Shown: positions 37,331-45,529 of the stretch, one piece after another
How positions within the stretch are numbered: the first letter of the stretch is position 1
How the letters are laid out: each line of letters opens with the position of its first letter
From: Oscillospiraceae bacterium
GTDB taxonomy: Bacteria; Bacillota; Clostridia; Oscillospirales; Oscillospiraceae
Assembly: GCA_902774015.1 (NCBI GenBank)
Contig: CACYHB010000012.1
Location: forward strand, 1 to 64,000
Direction of reading: 5' to 3'
Length of the DNA: 64,000 bases
Notes under the pieces: model-generated
What the model was told of the DNA's origin: nothing
The model's database searches: none
Seen by the model: only the letters and a program-made list of their open reading frames with translations
Translations under genes and position numbers: made by a program

Positions 37331-38269
37331 ATGCGTAAATTCCTGTCTATATTCGCTGCGCTTGCGCTGCTGCTCTCCCTCTGCGCCTGCGGAGACAGGC
37401 CCGCGGAATCGGAGCCGGAGGGGCTGCAGATCGTGACCAGCGTGTTTCCGGCTTATGACTTTGCACGGCAGATCGCGGGAGAGCGGGCAAATGTGACGCT
37501 GCTGCTGCCGCCGGGCGCGGAGATCCACAGCTTTGAACCCACCGCCCGCGACATGATCCGCATCCGGAACGCGGCGCTCTTTGTGTATAACGGCGGCGAG
37601 TCCGAGGCCTGGGTCGAAGAGCTGCTGGAGAGCGGGGAGGAGATCCGCTCCCTCTCCATGCTCGATTGCGTGGACGCGCTGGAGGAGGAAGTCAGGGAGG
37701 GCATGCAGAAGTCCGCGGCGGAGGAAGAAGAGGACGGCCCGGAGTACGACGAGCACGTCTGGACTTCGCCGAAAAACGCCCTGCGCATCTGCGAGGCTAT
37801 CTGCGGGGCGCTCTGTGAGATCGACCCGGAGGGGGAGAGCTTCTATCGGGAGAATCTGCACGCCTATTCTGCCGAACTGGAGGCGCTGGATCAGAGCTTC
37901 CGCGAGATCGTGGAGAACGGGCGCTTTCGCACCGTGATCTTTGCCGACCGTTTCCCGGTGCGCTATTTTGTGGAGGAATACGGGCTCAATTACTTCGCGG
38001 CCTTCCCCGGATGCGCGGAGGAGACCGAGCCCTCGGCCAGGACGGTGGCTTTCCTGATCGACCGGGTGCGGGAGGAAGGACTTCCCGCGGTATTCTATAT
38101 CGAGTTTTCCAATGAGAAAATGGCGGATGAGATCTGTGAGGACACGGGCTGCAAAAAGCTGCTGTTCCACTCCTGCCACAACGTCTCCGCGGACGAGCTG
38201 CGGAATGACGCAACTTACCTGGAACTGATGCGGCATAATGCCGAGGCATTGAAGGAGGCGCTGGGCTGA
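37331..38269 (+). CDS. Zn/Mn-type metal-binding lipoprotein of an ABC transporter, atypical site
   Basis: The 312-residue protein has a lipoprotein signal (LLSLCACGD, lipobox Cys near residue 20) and the ZnuA/SBP_bac_9 order: VTSVFPAYDFARQIAG, LLPPGAEIHSFEPTARD (His ligand), EHVWTSPKN (His ligand), and a later IEFSNEKMADEI (acidic ligand). Two features are odd. The usual His-rich loop before EHVW is replaced by the acidic run AAEEEEDGPEYD, and the third ligand region, normally F-H-D-A-Y/F, reads FADRF, so that His appears to be Ala. Metal choice is therefore uncertain. It heads a three-gene operon. Confidence 0.87.
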   Translation: MRKFLSIFAALALLLSLCACGDRPAESEPEGLQIVTSVFPAYDFARQIAGERANVTLLLPPGAEIHSFEPTARDMIRIRNAALFVYNGGESEAWVEELLESGEEIRSLSMLDCVDALEEEVREGMQKSAAEEEEDGPEYDEHVWTSPKNALRICEAICGALCEIDPEGESFYRENLHAYSAELEALDQSFREIVENGRFRTVIFADRFPVRYFVEEYGLNYFAAFPGCAEETEPSARTVAFLIDRVREEGLPAVFYIEFSNEKMADEICEDTGCKKLLFHSCHNVSADELRNDATYLELMRHNAEALKEALG

Positions 38270-38976
38270 TGGCGATTCTCGAATGTAAAGACCTCAGCTT
38301 CGGCTACGACGGCGAGACGGTGCTGGAGGGCGTGAACTTCTCCCTGAACGCGGGGGATTATCTCTGCATCGTGGGGGAAAACGGCTCCGGCAAATCCACG
38401 CTGGTCAAGGGCCTCCTGGGACTGAAGGCGCCGGAAAAGGGAAGCATCGTCTTCGGCGAGGGCCTGCGCGGCACCGAGATCGGCTATCTGCCCCAGCAGA
38501 CCCAGATCCAGCGGGATTTCCCGGCCAGCGTCCGGGAGGTGGTGCTCTCCGGCTGTCTCAACTCCCTGGGCCGCAGGCTCCACTACAATGCGTCCGACAG
38601 GGCCCGCGCCGCCATGAATCTGGAGCGCATGGGCATTGAGGACATCGCCGACAGGAGCTACCAGGAGCTCTCCGGCGGCCAGCAGCAGCGCGTGCTGCTG
38701 GCCCGGGCGCTCTGCGCCACCAGGAAGCTCCTGCTGCTGGACGAGCCCGTTACGGGTCTGGACCCCATCGCCACCGGCGAGATGTACAACCTTATCAAGC
38801 TGGTAAACCTCTGCGACGACATTACGGTGGTCATGGTCTCCCATGACATCCACGCGGCTGTGCGCTACGCGACGCATATCCTGCACCTGGGGCATGAACA
38901 GCTCTTTTTCGGCACGTCCGCGGCCTATAAGGAGAGCAGCCTGGCCAGGCGCTTTCTGGGAGGGGGCAGACTATGA
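38269..38976 (+). CDS. Metal ABC transporter ATP-binding protein (ZnuC-like)
   Basis: The 235-residue ATPase has Walker A GENGSGKST, the family's YLPQQTQIQRDFPASVREVV stretch, signature LSGGQQQRVLLARAL and Walker B LLLLDEPVTGLDP. It powers import of the metal bound by the upstream lipoprotein through the permease encoded next. Its ATG shares one base with the stop of the upstream gene. Confidence 0.92.
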   Translation: MAILECKDLSFGYDGETVLEGVNFSLNAGDYLCIVGENGSGKSTLVKGLLGLKAPEKGSIVFGEGLRGTEIGYLPQQTQIQRDFPASVREVVLSGCLNSLGRRLHYNASDRARAAMNLERMGIEDIADRSYQELSGGQQQRVLLARALCATRKLLLLDEPVTGLDPIATGEMYNLIKLVNLCDDITVVMVSHDIHAAVRYATHILHLGHEQLFFGTSAAYKESSLARRFLGGGRL

Positions 38977-39782
38977 ACGAACTTGTGCATATGCTGTCCT
39001 ACCATTTCATGCAGCGGGCGCTGCTGGTGGGCGTGCTGGTGAGCCTCTGTGCTGCCCTTCTGGGCGTCTCGCTGGTTCTGAAGCGCTATTCCATGATCGG
39101 CGACGGGCTGAGCCATGTGGGCTTCGGGGCGCTGGCCATTGCCTCGGCGCTGCATCTGGCGCCGCTGGCCGTGGCGATCCCGGTGGTGATCGCGGCGGCG
39201 GTGCTGCTCCTTCGGCTGAGCGAGAGCAGACGCGTCAAGGGGGATGCGGCCATCGCCCTTATCTCCTCCAGCGCGCTGGCCATCGGCGTCATCAGCGTCT
39301 CGGTGACCACGGGCATGAACACCGAGGTCTCCAGCTACATGTTCGGCTCCATCCTGTCCCTGAGCCGGACGGACACCATCCTGAGCGTGATCCTCTCTAC
39401 GGCGGTGCTGGCGCTTTTCGTCGCCTTCTATCCGCGGCTCTTCGCCGTGACCTTTGACGAGACCTTCAGCAAAGCCACCGGCACCAGGACGAACGTGTAC
39501 AACACGCTGCTGGCCATCTTGACTGCGGTCACCGTGGTGCTTGGCATGCGCATGATGGGCGCTCTGCTCATCTCGAGCCTCATCATCTTCCCTGCGCTCT
39601 CAGCCATGCGCGTCTGCCGCAGCTTCCGCTCCGTGATCCTTAAGGCGGCGGGAATCTCCGTCTGCTGCTTTGTGATCGGCGCCGTCGCCTCCTATTTCCT
39701 GGAGACGCCCGCCGGCGCCAGCGTCGTGGCGGCGAATCTTCTGGCCTTCGGCGGCTTCTCCCTTGCCGGAATAAAGAAATAA
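38973..39782 (+). CDS. Metal ABC transporter permease (ZnuB/ABC-3 family)
   Basis: This 269-residue protein has about eight to nine membrane helices and the ABC-3 motifs LLGVSLVLKRYSMIGDGLSH near the N-terminus and LLISSLIIFPALSA later. It forms the channel of the metal importer. The 4 bp ATGA overlap with the ATPase gene indicates coupled translation. Confidence 0.92.
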   Translation: MNELVHMLSYHFMQRALLVGVLVSLCAALLGVSLVLKRYSMIGDGLSHVGFGALAIASALHLAPLAVAIPVVIAAAVLLLRLSESRRVKGDAAIALISSSALAIGVISVSVTTGMNTEVSSYMFGSILSLSRTDTILSVILSTAVLALFVAFYPRLFAVTFDETFSKATGTRTNVYNTLLAILTAVTVVLGMRMMGALLISSLIIFPALSAMRVCRSFRSVILKAAGISVCCFVIGAVASYFLETPAGASVVAANLLAFGGFSLAGIKK

Positions 39783-39791
39783 AACGTGTAT

Positions 39792-39838
39792 AATCAGCGC
39801 ATAAATCGTGCATTATGCTCGGTTTATGCGCTGATTTT
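39792..39838 (+). terminator. Terminator of the metal transporter operon
   Basis: AATCAGCGCATAAA pairs with TTTATGCGCTGATT over a 17 nt loop and ends in TTTT-rich sequence, 10 nt after the permease stop codon. Confidence 0.82.
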
Positions 39839-39911
39839 GTGAATATTCAGATGAATAATGAATAAACATTGAGAAAAAATAAAAAATTGCGGATATTTTT
39901 TCAAAAATAGC

Positions 39912-39940
39912 TTGACAGGCAGATCCTCTTGTGCTATTAT
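39912..39940 (+). promoter_or_regulatory. Promoter of the amino acid ABC transporter operon
   Basis: A consensus TTGACA (39912-39917), 17 bp spacer and TATTAT (39935-39940) follow an AT-rich upstream region (39840-39910) that could act as an UP element. The transcript would have a leader of about 45 nt. Confidence 0.85.
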
Positions 39941-39995
39941 CACAATCGTCCCAAGGACAATTTATTAAAACTGACGAACAGTGAGGGCAATTGTG

Positions 39996-40853
39996 ATGAA
40001 AAAGATGAAAAAGGTTTTGTGCATCCTGCTGGCTCTGGGTATGATCGCTGCCCTCGCCGCCTGCGGTTCCGCACCGAAAGAAAATCAGGCTCTGAATGAG
40101 ATCAAAAAGAGCGGCAAACTGACCGTCGCCCTGTCTCCCGACTTCAGCCCCATGGAGTTTGTGGACTCCTCCAAGGAGGGCCAGGATTCCTACGTCGGCT
40201 TTGACGTGAGCCTTGCCAAGTACCTGGCCGAAGAGCTGGGCGTGCAGCTGGAGATCCAGGCCATGAGCTTTGACGCCTGCCAGACGGCCGTCTCCTCCGG
40301 CAGCATCCCCGTCTCCATCTCCGGCTACAGCTGGACCGAGACCCGTGCCGAGAACTATGAGCTGTCCGACTACTACTACGCCGGCGACAACGAGACCGAG
40401 CAGGTCCTCCTGATCCGCGCCGCGGATGCGGAGAAGTACACCAAGCCCGAGGACTTTGACGGCGTCTCCGTGGGCGCTCAGAACGCCTCCCTGCAGATGG
40501 ATCTGGTCACCTCCCAGCTGCCCAACGCCAAGGCCGTCACCATCGGTGAGATCGGCGTGGGCGTCATGGAGCTGGAGTCCGGCAACATCGAGGCTCTGGC
40601 CGTGGCAGACGGCAACGGTACCCAGATCATCGCCAACCACCCCGGCCTCGTCAAGTGCACCTGGGAGTTTGAGGTCGCCGAGGAGTTTGAGGCCAACGTC
40701 ATCCTGATCCACAAGGGCGAGAAGGATCTGCTGGACGCCATCAACGCGGCCCTGGCCAAGGCATACGCCGAGGGCTACTACGACACCTGGTACCAGGAGG
40801 CTCTGGAGATCGCCGAGAGCGCCAGCTCTGTGGAAGTCAGCCTGGCAGACTGA
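39996..40853 (+). CDS. Polar amino acid ABC transporter substrate-binding lipoprotein
   Basis: The 285-residue lipoprotein has an N-terminal signal ending LAACGS (lipobox) and the SBP_bac_3 fold: SGKLTVALSPDFSPMEFVD, YVGFDVSLAKYLAEELG, QTAVSSGSIP and DFDGVSVGAQNASLQ. It captures an amino acid or a similar small solute outside the cell. GAGGG at 39983-39987 supports the ATG at 39996. The specificity is not readable; the AbgB-type amidohydrolase in the same region hints at an aminoacyl substrate. Confidence 0.93.
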   Translation: MKKMKKVLCILLALGMIAALAACGSAPKENQALNEIKKSGKLTVALSPDFSPMEFVDSSKEGQDSYVGFDVSLAKYLAEELGVQLEIQAMSFDACQTAVSSGSIPVSISGYSWTETRAENYELSDYYYAGDNETEQVLLIRAADAEKYTKPEDFDGVSVGAQNASLQMDLVTSQLPNAKAVTIGEIGVGVMELESGNIEALAVADGNGTQIIANHPGLVKCTWEFEVAEEFEANVILIHKGEKDLLDAINAALAKAYAEGYYDTWYQEALEIAESASSVEVSLAD

Positions 40854-40882
40854 TCTTTCGACGCAAGAGGGCAAACATAAGC

Positions 40883-40906
40883 GGGGCGCTCCAAAAGGAG
40901 CGCCCC
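40883..40906 (+). promoter_or_regulatory. Intercistronic hairpin after the binding-protein gene
   Basis: A perfect 10 bp stem (GGGGCGCTCC and complement, AAAA loop) lies between the binding-protein and permease genes, without a T-run. Such elements often stabilise the upstream mRNA so that more binding protein than permease is made; this role is inferred. Confidence 0.6.
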
Positions 40907-40926
40907 GATACCTGTAAGGAGCACAT

Positions 40927-41616
40927 ATGGATTTTGCAACCATCGGTCAAAACATCATAAAGCTGACGATCAAATACTGGGATAAGTTCCTGATCACCGG
41001 CCTCGGCTACTCGCTGTCCCTTGCGGCTATCACGGTGCTGGTCGGCGCGGTGCTCGGTTCGCTGATCGCGCTGCTGCGCATGTCGAAGATCCCGCCCTTC
41101 CGCTGGATCGCAGCGGCCTATACCGAGATCATCCGCGGCACCCCCATGCTGCTGCAGCTCTATCTGTTCTATTTCGCCCTGCCGCAGCTGATTCCCTTCC
41201 TGAACCGCAAGCAGTATCTCTGCGTCGCCATCGCGCTGATCTGCAACAGCGCGGCCTACGTGTCCGAAATCATCCGTTCCGGCATCCAGGCCGTGGACAT
41301 CGGCCAGACGGAGGCCGCCCGCAGCCTGGGCCTGAGTTCCCGGCTGACCATGACGGAGATCATTCTTCCGCAGGCCATCAAGAACATCCTGCCGGCTCTG
41401 GGCAACGAGTTCATCATGATCGTAAAGGATACCTCCCTGGCTTCCACCTTCTTCATCGGCGACCTGATGACCCAGTGCCTGCTCATCAAGGGCACTACCT
41501 ATCTGACGATGGAGCCGCTCATTATGGTGGCCGTGGTGTACTTCGTGGTCACCTTCATCCTTACCAAGCTCCTGGGCGCATTTGAGAGGAGGCTTCGCCG
41601 TGGCGACATCCGATAA
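40927..41616 (+). CDS. Polar amino acid ABC transporter permease (HisM/GlnP family)
   Basis: The 229-residue membrane protein has the family's [43 protein letters not shown] and the [20 protein letters not shown] coupling-loop (EAA) motif. It forms the homodimeric channel of the importer. TAAGGAG precedes the ATG. The gene overlaps the ATPase gene by 17 nt. Confidence 0.94.
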   Translation: MDFATIGQNIIKLTIKYWDKFLITGLGYSLSLAAITVLVGAVLGSLIALLRMSKIPPFRWIAAAYTEIIRGTPMLLQLYLFYFALPQLIPFLNRKQYLCVAIALICNSAAYVSEIIRSGIQAVDIGQTEAARSLGLSSRLTMTEIILPQAIKNILPALGNEFIMIVKDTSLASTFFIGDLMTQCLLIKGTTYLTMEPLIMVAVVYFVVTFILTKLLGAFERRLRRGDIR

Positions 41617-42364
41617 GCTGATCGAGGTCAGGAACCTGAAAAAATACTATAACGGCGAAGAGATCAAGGCGCTGGACGGCATCAGCGTGGACATCAACAA
41701 GGGAGACGTCATGGTCATCATCGGCCCCTCCGGCTCCGGCAAGTCCACCTTCCTGCGCTCCCTGAATCTGCTGGAGATACCCACCTCCGGCGAGATCATC
41801 TTCGAGGGCGTCGATATCACCAAGAAAAAGGGCCCGGACGGCAAAAAGCTGAACATCGACCTGCACCGGCAGAAGATGGGCATGGTCTTCCAGCACTTCA
41901 ACCTCTTCCCCCACAAAACGATCCTGCAGAATATGACCCTGGCCCCGATGAAGGTCAAGGGCGTTCCCCAGGCCGAGGCGGAGGCCAAGGCCATGGAGCT
42001 GCTGGGCCGCGTCGGGCTGGCGGATCGCGCCAACGCCTATCCCATCCAGCTCTCCGGCGGTCAGAAGCAGCGCGTGGCGATCGTGCGCGCCCTGGCCATG
42101 GAGCCGGACGTGATGCTCTTTGACGAACCCACCTCGGCTCTCGACCCGGAAATGGTCGGCGAGGTGCTGGACGTGATGAAGCGCCTGGCCCTCCAGGGCA
42201 TGACCATGGTGGTGGTGACCCATGAGATGGGCTTCGCCCGCGAAGTCGGCAACAGGGTGCTGTTCATGGACGACGGAAAGCTGCTGGAGGAGGGAACGCC
42301 AGACCAGATCTTCAACCATCCGCAGAACCCGCGCCTGCAGGATTTCCTGTCCAAAGTTCTGTAA
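41600..42364 (+). CDS. Polar amino acid ABC transporter ATP-binding protein (GlnQ-like)
   Basis: The 254-residue ATPase shows Walker [16 protein letters not shown]-loop [12 protein letters not shown], signature [15 protein letters not shown] and Walker [17 protein letters not shown], all typical of the HisP/GlnQ group. The GTG at 41600 is preceded by GAGAGGAGG at 7 nt and is favoured over the upstream ATG-like frame start. A terminator-like hairpin follows. Confidence 0.93.
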   Translation: MATSDKLIEVRNLKKYYNGEEIKALDGISVDINKGDVMVIIGPSGSGKSTFLRSLNLLEIPTSGEIIFEGVDITKKKGPDGKKLNIDLHRQKMGMVFQHFNLFPHKTILQNMTLAPMKVKGVPQAEAEAKAMELLGRVGLADRANAYPIQLSGGQKQRVAIVRALAMEPDVMLFDEPTSALDPEMVGEVLDVMKRLALQGMTMVVVTHEMGFAREVGNRVLFMDDGKLLEEGTPDQIFNHPQNPRLQDFLSKVL

Positions 42365-42377
42365 TACGTTTCCGCAG

Positions 42378-42404
42378 GCGGGGAGGGGAGACCCTCCCCG
42401 CTTT
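42378..42404 (+). terminator. Hairpin after the amino acid transporter ATPase gene
   Basis: GCGGGGAGGG pairs with CCCTCCCCGC around a GAGA loop and is followed by TTTCGCTT, a weak U-tract. It may only partly stop transcription, letting the next gene be read. Confidence 0.6.
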
Positions 42405-42425
42405 CGCTTAGAAAGGAGCTACCAT

Positions 42426-43868
42426 ATGCTGTCAGAAGAGAAACAGGGGCTGGCTGCCTTTATCGACGGGCATGCCCCGTACTTTGAGGTTCTTTCCGAT
42501 CAGATCTGGGCGCATGCCGAGCTGAGCCTGAAAGAGTTCCGGTCTGCCGCCCTCTACTGCGAAAAGCTGAAAGAGCTGGGCTTTGCCGTCACGGAAAAAC
42601 TCTGCGGGATCGAAACCGCGTTCTGCGGCAGCTATGGCAGCGGGCGCCCGGTGATCGGCATTCTGGGCGAATTCGACGCCCTCTCCGGCCTGAGCCAGAA
42701 GGCTGGCGAGACGAAGCACGATCCTCTTGTTCCGGGCGGGAACGGCCACGGCTGCGGCCACAATCTCCTTGGCGCGGGTTCTCTGGCTGCCGCAGCGGCG
42801 GTCAAAACCTGGCTGGAGAAGAGCGGGAAGCCCGGCACGGTCATCTTCTTCGGCTGCCCCGGGGAAGAGGGCGGCGCCGGCAAGGCCTTCATGGCCCGGG
42901 AGGGGCTGTGGAAGGAGCTGGACGCGGCGCTGTGCTGGCATCCGGGCGACGCCCATCAGACCATGACCGGCACCAACAACTCCTCCATTCAGGTGCTCTA
43001 TTCATTCTCCGGCATCCCGGCCCACGCGGCCGGCGACCCTTTCAACGGGCGAAGCGCGCTGGATGCGGTGGAGCTGATGAACGTGGGCGTGCAGTTCCTG
43101 CGCGAGCATATGACGCCCGACTGCCGGGTCCACTATGCCATCACGGACGCCGGCGGCATTTCTCCCAACGTGGTGCAGTCCAGGGCCTCTGTGCTCTATA
43201 TGGTCCGGGCCAACAAAGTGGCGGACGCCGTAAAGCTTACGGCCCGGGTGGACGACATTGCCAAAGGCGCGGCCCTGATGACCGGAACGAGCTTTGAACG
43301 GCTGTTCATCGACGGCACGGCGGAGACGGTCCCTAACTATACCATCGAAAAGGCGCTCTATGCGAACATGGAGGCCGTCGGCGTACCGGAGTACGCGGAG
43401 GAGGATTTCGCACTGGCTTCGGCGCTCAAGAAGAGCTATCCCGGAAACGGACTCGACAGCATTAAGGGCGCCCGGGAAAATGCGGCGATCCGGAAACAAT
43501 GCGCGGAGCTGAACCAGAACGGAGAAAAGCCCATTAACGACTTTCTGCCTCCGCTTTACTCCTCCGACAGCTTCTCACCCGGCAGCACCGACGTGGGCGA
43601 CGTGAGCTGGCTCACGCCCACCTCGCAGATCGAGGCGGTTTGCTGGCCCGCTGGCGTGCCGGGCCATTCCTGGCAGATCGTCGCCTGCGGCAAGAGCGGC
43701 CTTGCCCACAAGGGCATGCTCTTTGCCGCCAAGGTCCTGGCTGCCACGGCTCTGGACCTGATGACGGACGAGGCACTTCTGGACAGGGCAAAAGCCGAAT
43801 TTGCCGAGCGCACAGCAAGCGGCTATGTCTGCCCCATCGAGCCTGACGCGGTCCCGATCGCACTCTGA
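42426..43868 (+). CDS. M20-family amidohydrolase, AbgB-like (p-aminobenzoyl-glutamate hydrolase subunit B type)
   Basis: The 480-residue protein matches the length of AbgB (about 481). It carries the M20D motifs ILGEFDALSGLSQ, GGNGHGCGHNLLG (metal-binding His/Cys), GCPGEEGGAGKAFM and the dimerisation-domain segment GIPAHAAGDPFNGRSALDA. Enzymes of this group cleave N-acyl or aminobenzoyl amino acids; the true substrate here is unknown, and no AbgA partner is present. AAAGGAG precedes the ATG at 42426; the longer frame upstream overlaps the transporter gene. Position after an amino acid importer suggests uptake and cleavage of one substrate. Confidence 0.87.
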   Translation: MLSEEKQGLAAFIDGHAPYFEVLSDQIWAHAELSLKEFRSAALYCEKLKELGFAVTEKLCGIETAFCGSYGSGRPVIGILGEFDALSGLSQKAGETKHDPLVPGGNGHGCGHNLLGAGSLAAAAAVKTWLEKSGKPGTVIFFGCPGEEGGAGKAFMAREGLWKELDAALCWHPGDAHQTMTGTNNSSIQVLYSFSGIPAHAAGDPFNGRSALDAVELMNVGVQFLREHMTPDCRVHYAITDAGGISPNVVQSRASVLYMVRANKVADAVKLTARVDDIAKGAALMTGTSFERLFIDGTAETVPNYTIEKALYANMEAVGVPEYAEEDFALASALKKSYPGNGLDSIKGARENAAIRKQCAELNQNGEKPINDFLPPLYSSDSFSPGSTDVGDVSWLTPTSQIEAVCWPAGVPGHSWQIVACGKSGLAHKGMLFAAKVLAATALDLMTDEALLDRAKAEFAERTASGYVCPIEPDAVPIAL

Positions 43869-43885
43869 ATGAGAAAACATTAGAA

Positions 43886-43912
43886 TTGGCACTCTCTTAA
43901 CGAGAGTGCCAA
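43886..43912 (+). promoter_or_regulatory. CIRCE operator (HrcA binding site), variant arms
   Basis: TTGGCACTC, nine bases, then GAGTGCCAA. The CIRCE consensus is TTAGCACTC-N9-GAGTGCTAA, so each arm differs at one base and the two changes are complementary, keeping perfect dyad symmetry. It lies 137 nt before the Hsp20 start codon. HrcA would repress the promoter and release it on heat or misfolding stress. Confidence 0.85.
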
Positions 43913-44049
43913 TATTCATAATCTGTTCATAAAATAATATATATTCGTTCATAATTGTACGGTATATTATATACACGATGAAACAAAAGAAATGAATGTT
44001 TTGTCGAAAAGAATAATTATGCTGTATTAAATTGATGGAGGGATAGATT
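43913..44049 (+). promoter_or_regulatory. AT-rich promoter/leader region of the Hsp20 gene
   Basis: A strongly AT-rich stretch contains several possible -35/-10 pairs, for example TTCATA (43915-43920) with TATATA (43938-43943) at 17 bp, directly beside the CIRCE site. The exact start is unclear. GGAGGGA (44037-44043) is the ribosome binding site. Confidence 0.5.
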
Positions 44050-44484
44050 ATGTTTGAACTGATTCCTTTTGGCGGACGCAGAGTTTCCGTTTACGATCCG
44101 TTCCGTGCTTTTGATGAGATGGAGCGCAATTTCTTCGGCAACACCCAAAGCAACGTGCTCTCCGCTTTCCGCACCGATGTGATCGATACCGGCGACGCCT
44201 ACAAGCTGGACGCCGAGCTGCCCGGCTTCAACAAGGACGACATCAAGATCGACGTGGAGAACGACGTGCTGACCATCAGCGCCGAGCGCAAGCTGGAGAA
44301 CAACGACGAGAAGCCTAACTTCGTCAAGCGCGAGCGTTTCTACGGCTCCTACAGCCGCAGCTTCGACGTCTCGGGCATCGAGGTGGACGGAATCCAGGCC
44401 GCTTATACGGACGGCGTGCTGACGCTGACCATGCCCAAGAAGGTTGAGACGGTTCCCGCCAGCCGCAGACTGGAGATCAAGTAA
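44050..44484 (+). CDS. Hsp20/alpha-crystallin small heat-shock protein
   Basis: The 144-residue product has a short N-terminal arm (YDPFRAFDEMERNFF), an alpha-crystallin domain from about residue 40 (TDVIDTGDAYKLDAELPGF, NDVLTISAERKLE) and the conserved GVLTLTMPK motif before a C-terminal extension with a weak IxI-like RLEIK. It is an ATP-independent holdase that keeps unfolded proteins soluble. The upstream CIRCE site ties it to the HrcA regulon, and a strong terminator follows it. Confidence 0.95.
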   Translation: MFELIPFGGRRVSVYDPFRAFDEMERNFFGNTQSNVLSAFRTDVIDTGDAYKLDAELPGFNKDDIKIDVENDVLTISAERKLENNDEKPNFVKRERFYGSYSRSFDVSGIEVDGIQAAYTDGVLTLTMPKKVETVPASRRLEIK

Positions 44485-44500
44485 AGCAGCAGCGGACAGG

Positions 44501-44535
44501 AAAAGCAGGACAGCCCTTGCGGCTGTCCTGCTTTT
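44501..44535 (+). terminator. Terminator of the Hsp20 gene (first copy of a repeated hairpin)
   Basis: AAAAGCAGGACAGCC pairs with GGCTGTCCTGCTTTT around a CTTGC loop, 16 nt after the stop. An almost identical hairpin with the same loop recurs at 44668-44702. Confidence 0.85.
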
Positions 44536-44587
44536 GAGACTGTCAAAGAACTACGCTGAAAGCACAACAAACAGAGCAGCGGGGGAG

Positions 44588-44702
44588 CTCGAGGGGGCAA
44601 GGCCCGCCTCGAGTACAATAACCCGCCGTCCAGTCAAAAAAGTCTGTCAGACTTTTTTGACAAGCTGAAAAGCGGGACAGCCCTTGCGGCTGTCCCGCTT
44701 TT
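44588..44702. repeat. Cluster of three further hairpins before tatD
   Basis: First, CTCGAGG (44588-44594) pairs with CCTCGAG (44607-44613), enclosing GGGC/GCCC. Second, a 13 bp perfect palindrome GTCAAAAAAGTCT/AGACTTTTTTGAC lies at 44633-44661 with a 3 nt loop. Third, AAAAGCGGGACAGCC/GGCTGTCCCGCTTTT at 44668-44702 repeats the Hsp20 terminator hairpin with one compensatory base-pair change. No gene is seen in 44485-44735. Confidence 0.75.
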
Positions 44703-44712
44703 ATTATATAAT
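44684..44712 (+). promoter_or_regulatory. Possible tatD promoter inside the last hairpin
   Basis: TTGCGG (44684-44689), 17 bp spacer and perfect TATAAT (44707-44712). The -35 lies in the loop and arm of the hairpin, so transcription from this promoter and read-through termination would share sequence. Confidence 0.5.
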
Positions 44713-44735
44713 CCATCTGCAAGGAGGGATGCCCC

Positions 44736-45503
44736 GTGATTTTTGACACGCACGCCCACTATGACGACAAGGCCTTTGACGCCGACCGGGACAGGCTTCT
44801 GCCTGCGCTGAACGCTTCCGGCGTCGCCCTGATCGTCGATCCCGGCTGCGACGCGAAGAGCAGCCGCGCGGCGATCTCCCTCGCGGAGCGCTATGCTTTC
44901 GTCTACGCGGCGGTTGGCATCCATCCCGAGGAGTGGGAGAGCTGTGACGAGGACGCGCTCAGCGAGATCCGCGCCATGGCGGAGCACCCGAAGTGCGTGG
45001 CCATCGGCGAAGTCGGCCTGGACTACTACTGGGACGACAGCCACAGGGAGGAGCAAAAGCGGCTTTTCCGCTGGCATTGCGAGCTGGCACTGGAGCTTGA
45101 GAAGCCTGTGATCGTGCACGATCGGGAGGCCCACGGAGACTGTCTGGAGATCGTGCGCGACTATCCCGGGCTGCGCGGTGTGTTCCACTGTTATTCCGGC
45201 AGCGCGGAGATGGCGAAGGAGCTACTGAAGCGCGGCTGGTATCTGGGCTTCGACGGCCCTGTGACATATAAAAACGCGCGAAAGACCCTGGAAGTGCTGG
45301 AAATATGTCCGCCGGAGCGGATGCTGATCGAAACCGACAGCCCCTATATGAGCCCCGTGCCCATGCGCGGGAAACGCAACGATTCCGGAAATCTCCGCTA
45401 CGTGGTGGAGAAGATCGCCGAGCTCCGAGGGCTTTCGGCGGAAGAGGTCGAGCGGATCACGCTGGAGAACGGAGTACGCCTTTTCAACATAAAAAATGCT
45501 TGA
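44736..45503 (+). CDS. TatD family metal-dependent DNase
   Basis: The 255-residue TIM-barrel hydrolase has HxH in FDTHAHYDD, GEVGLDYYW with the catalytic-site Glu, VIVHDREAH, FHCYSGS and IETDSPYM, the full TatD motif series. Members act as 3'-5' exonucleases and D-aminoacyl-tRNA deacylases in repair and quality control. The GTG start has AAGGAGGGA upstream. The stop codon lies inside the following bidirectional terminator. Confidence 0.93.
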   Translation: MIFDTHAHYDDKAFDADRDRLLPALNASGVALIVDPGCDAKSSRAAISLAERYAFVYAAVGIHPEEWESCDEDALSEIRAMAEHPKCVAIGEVGLDYYWDDSHREEQKRLFRWHCELALELEKPVIVHDREAHGDCLEIVRDYPGLRGVFHCYSGSAEMAKELLKRGWYLGFDGPVTYKNARKTLEVLEICPPERMLIETDSPYMSPVPMRGKRNDSGNLRYVVEKIAELRGLSAEEVERITLENGVRLFNIKNA

Positions 45504-45526
45504 AGCTTTGGCTTCAAGCATTTTTT
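45491..45526. terminator. Bidirectional terminator between tatD and the ECF-S-like gene
   Basis: AAAAAATGCTTGAAGC pairs with GCTTCAAGCATTTTTT around a TTTG loop, giving T-runs on both strands. The tatD TGA is part of the left arm. Confidence 0.92.
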
Positions 45527-45529
45527 CGT

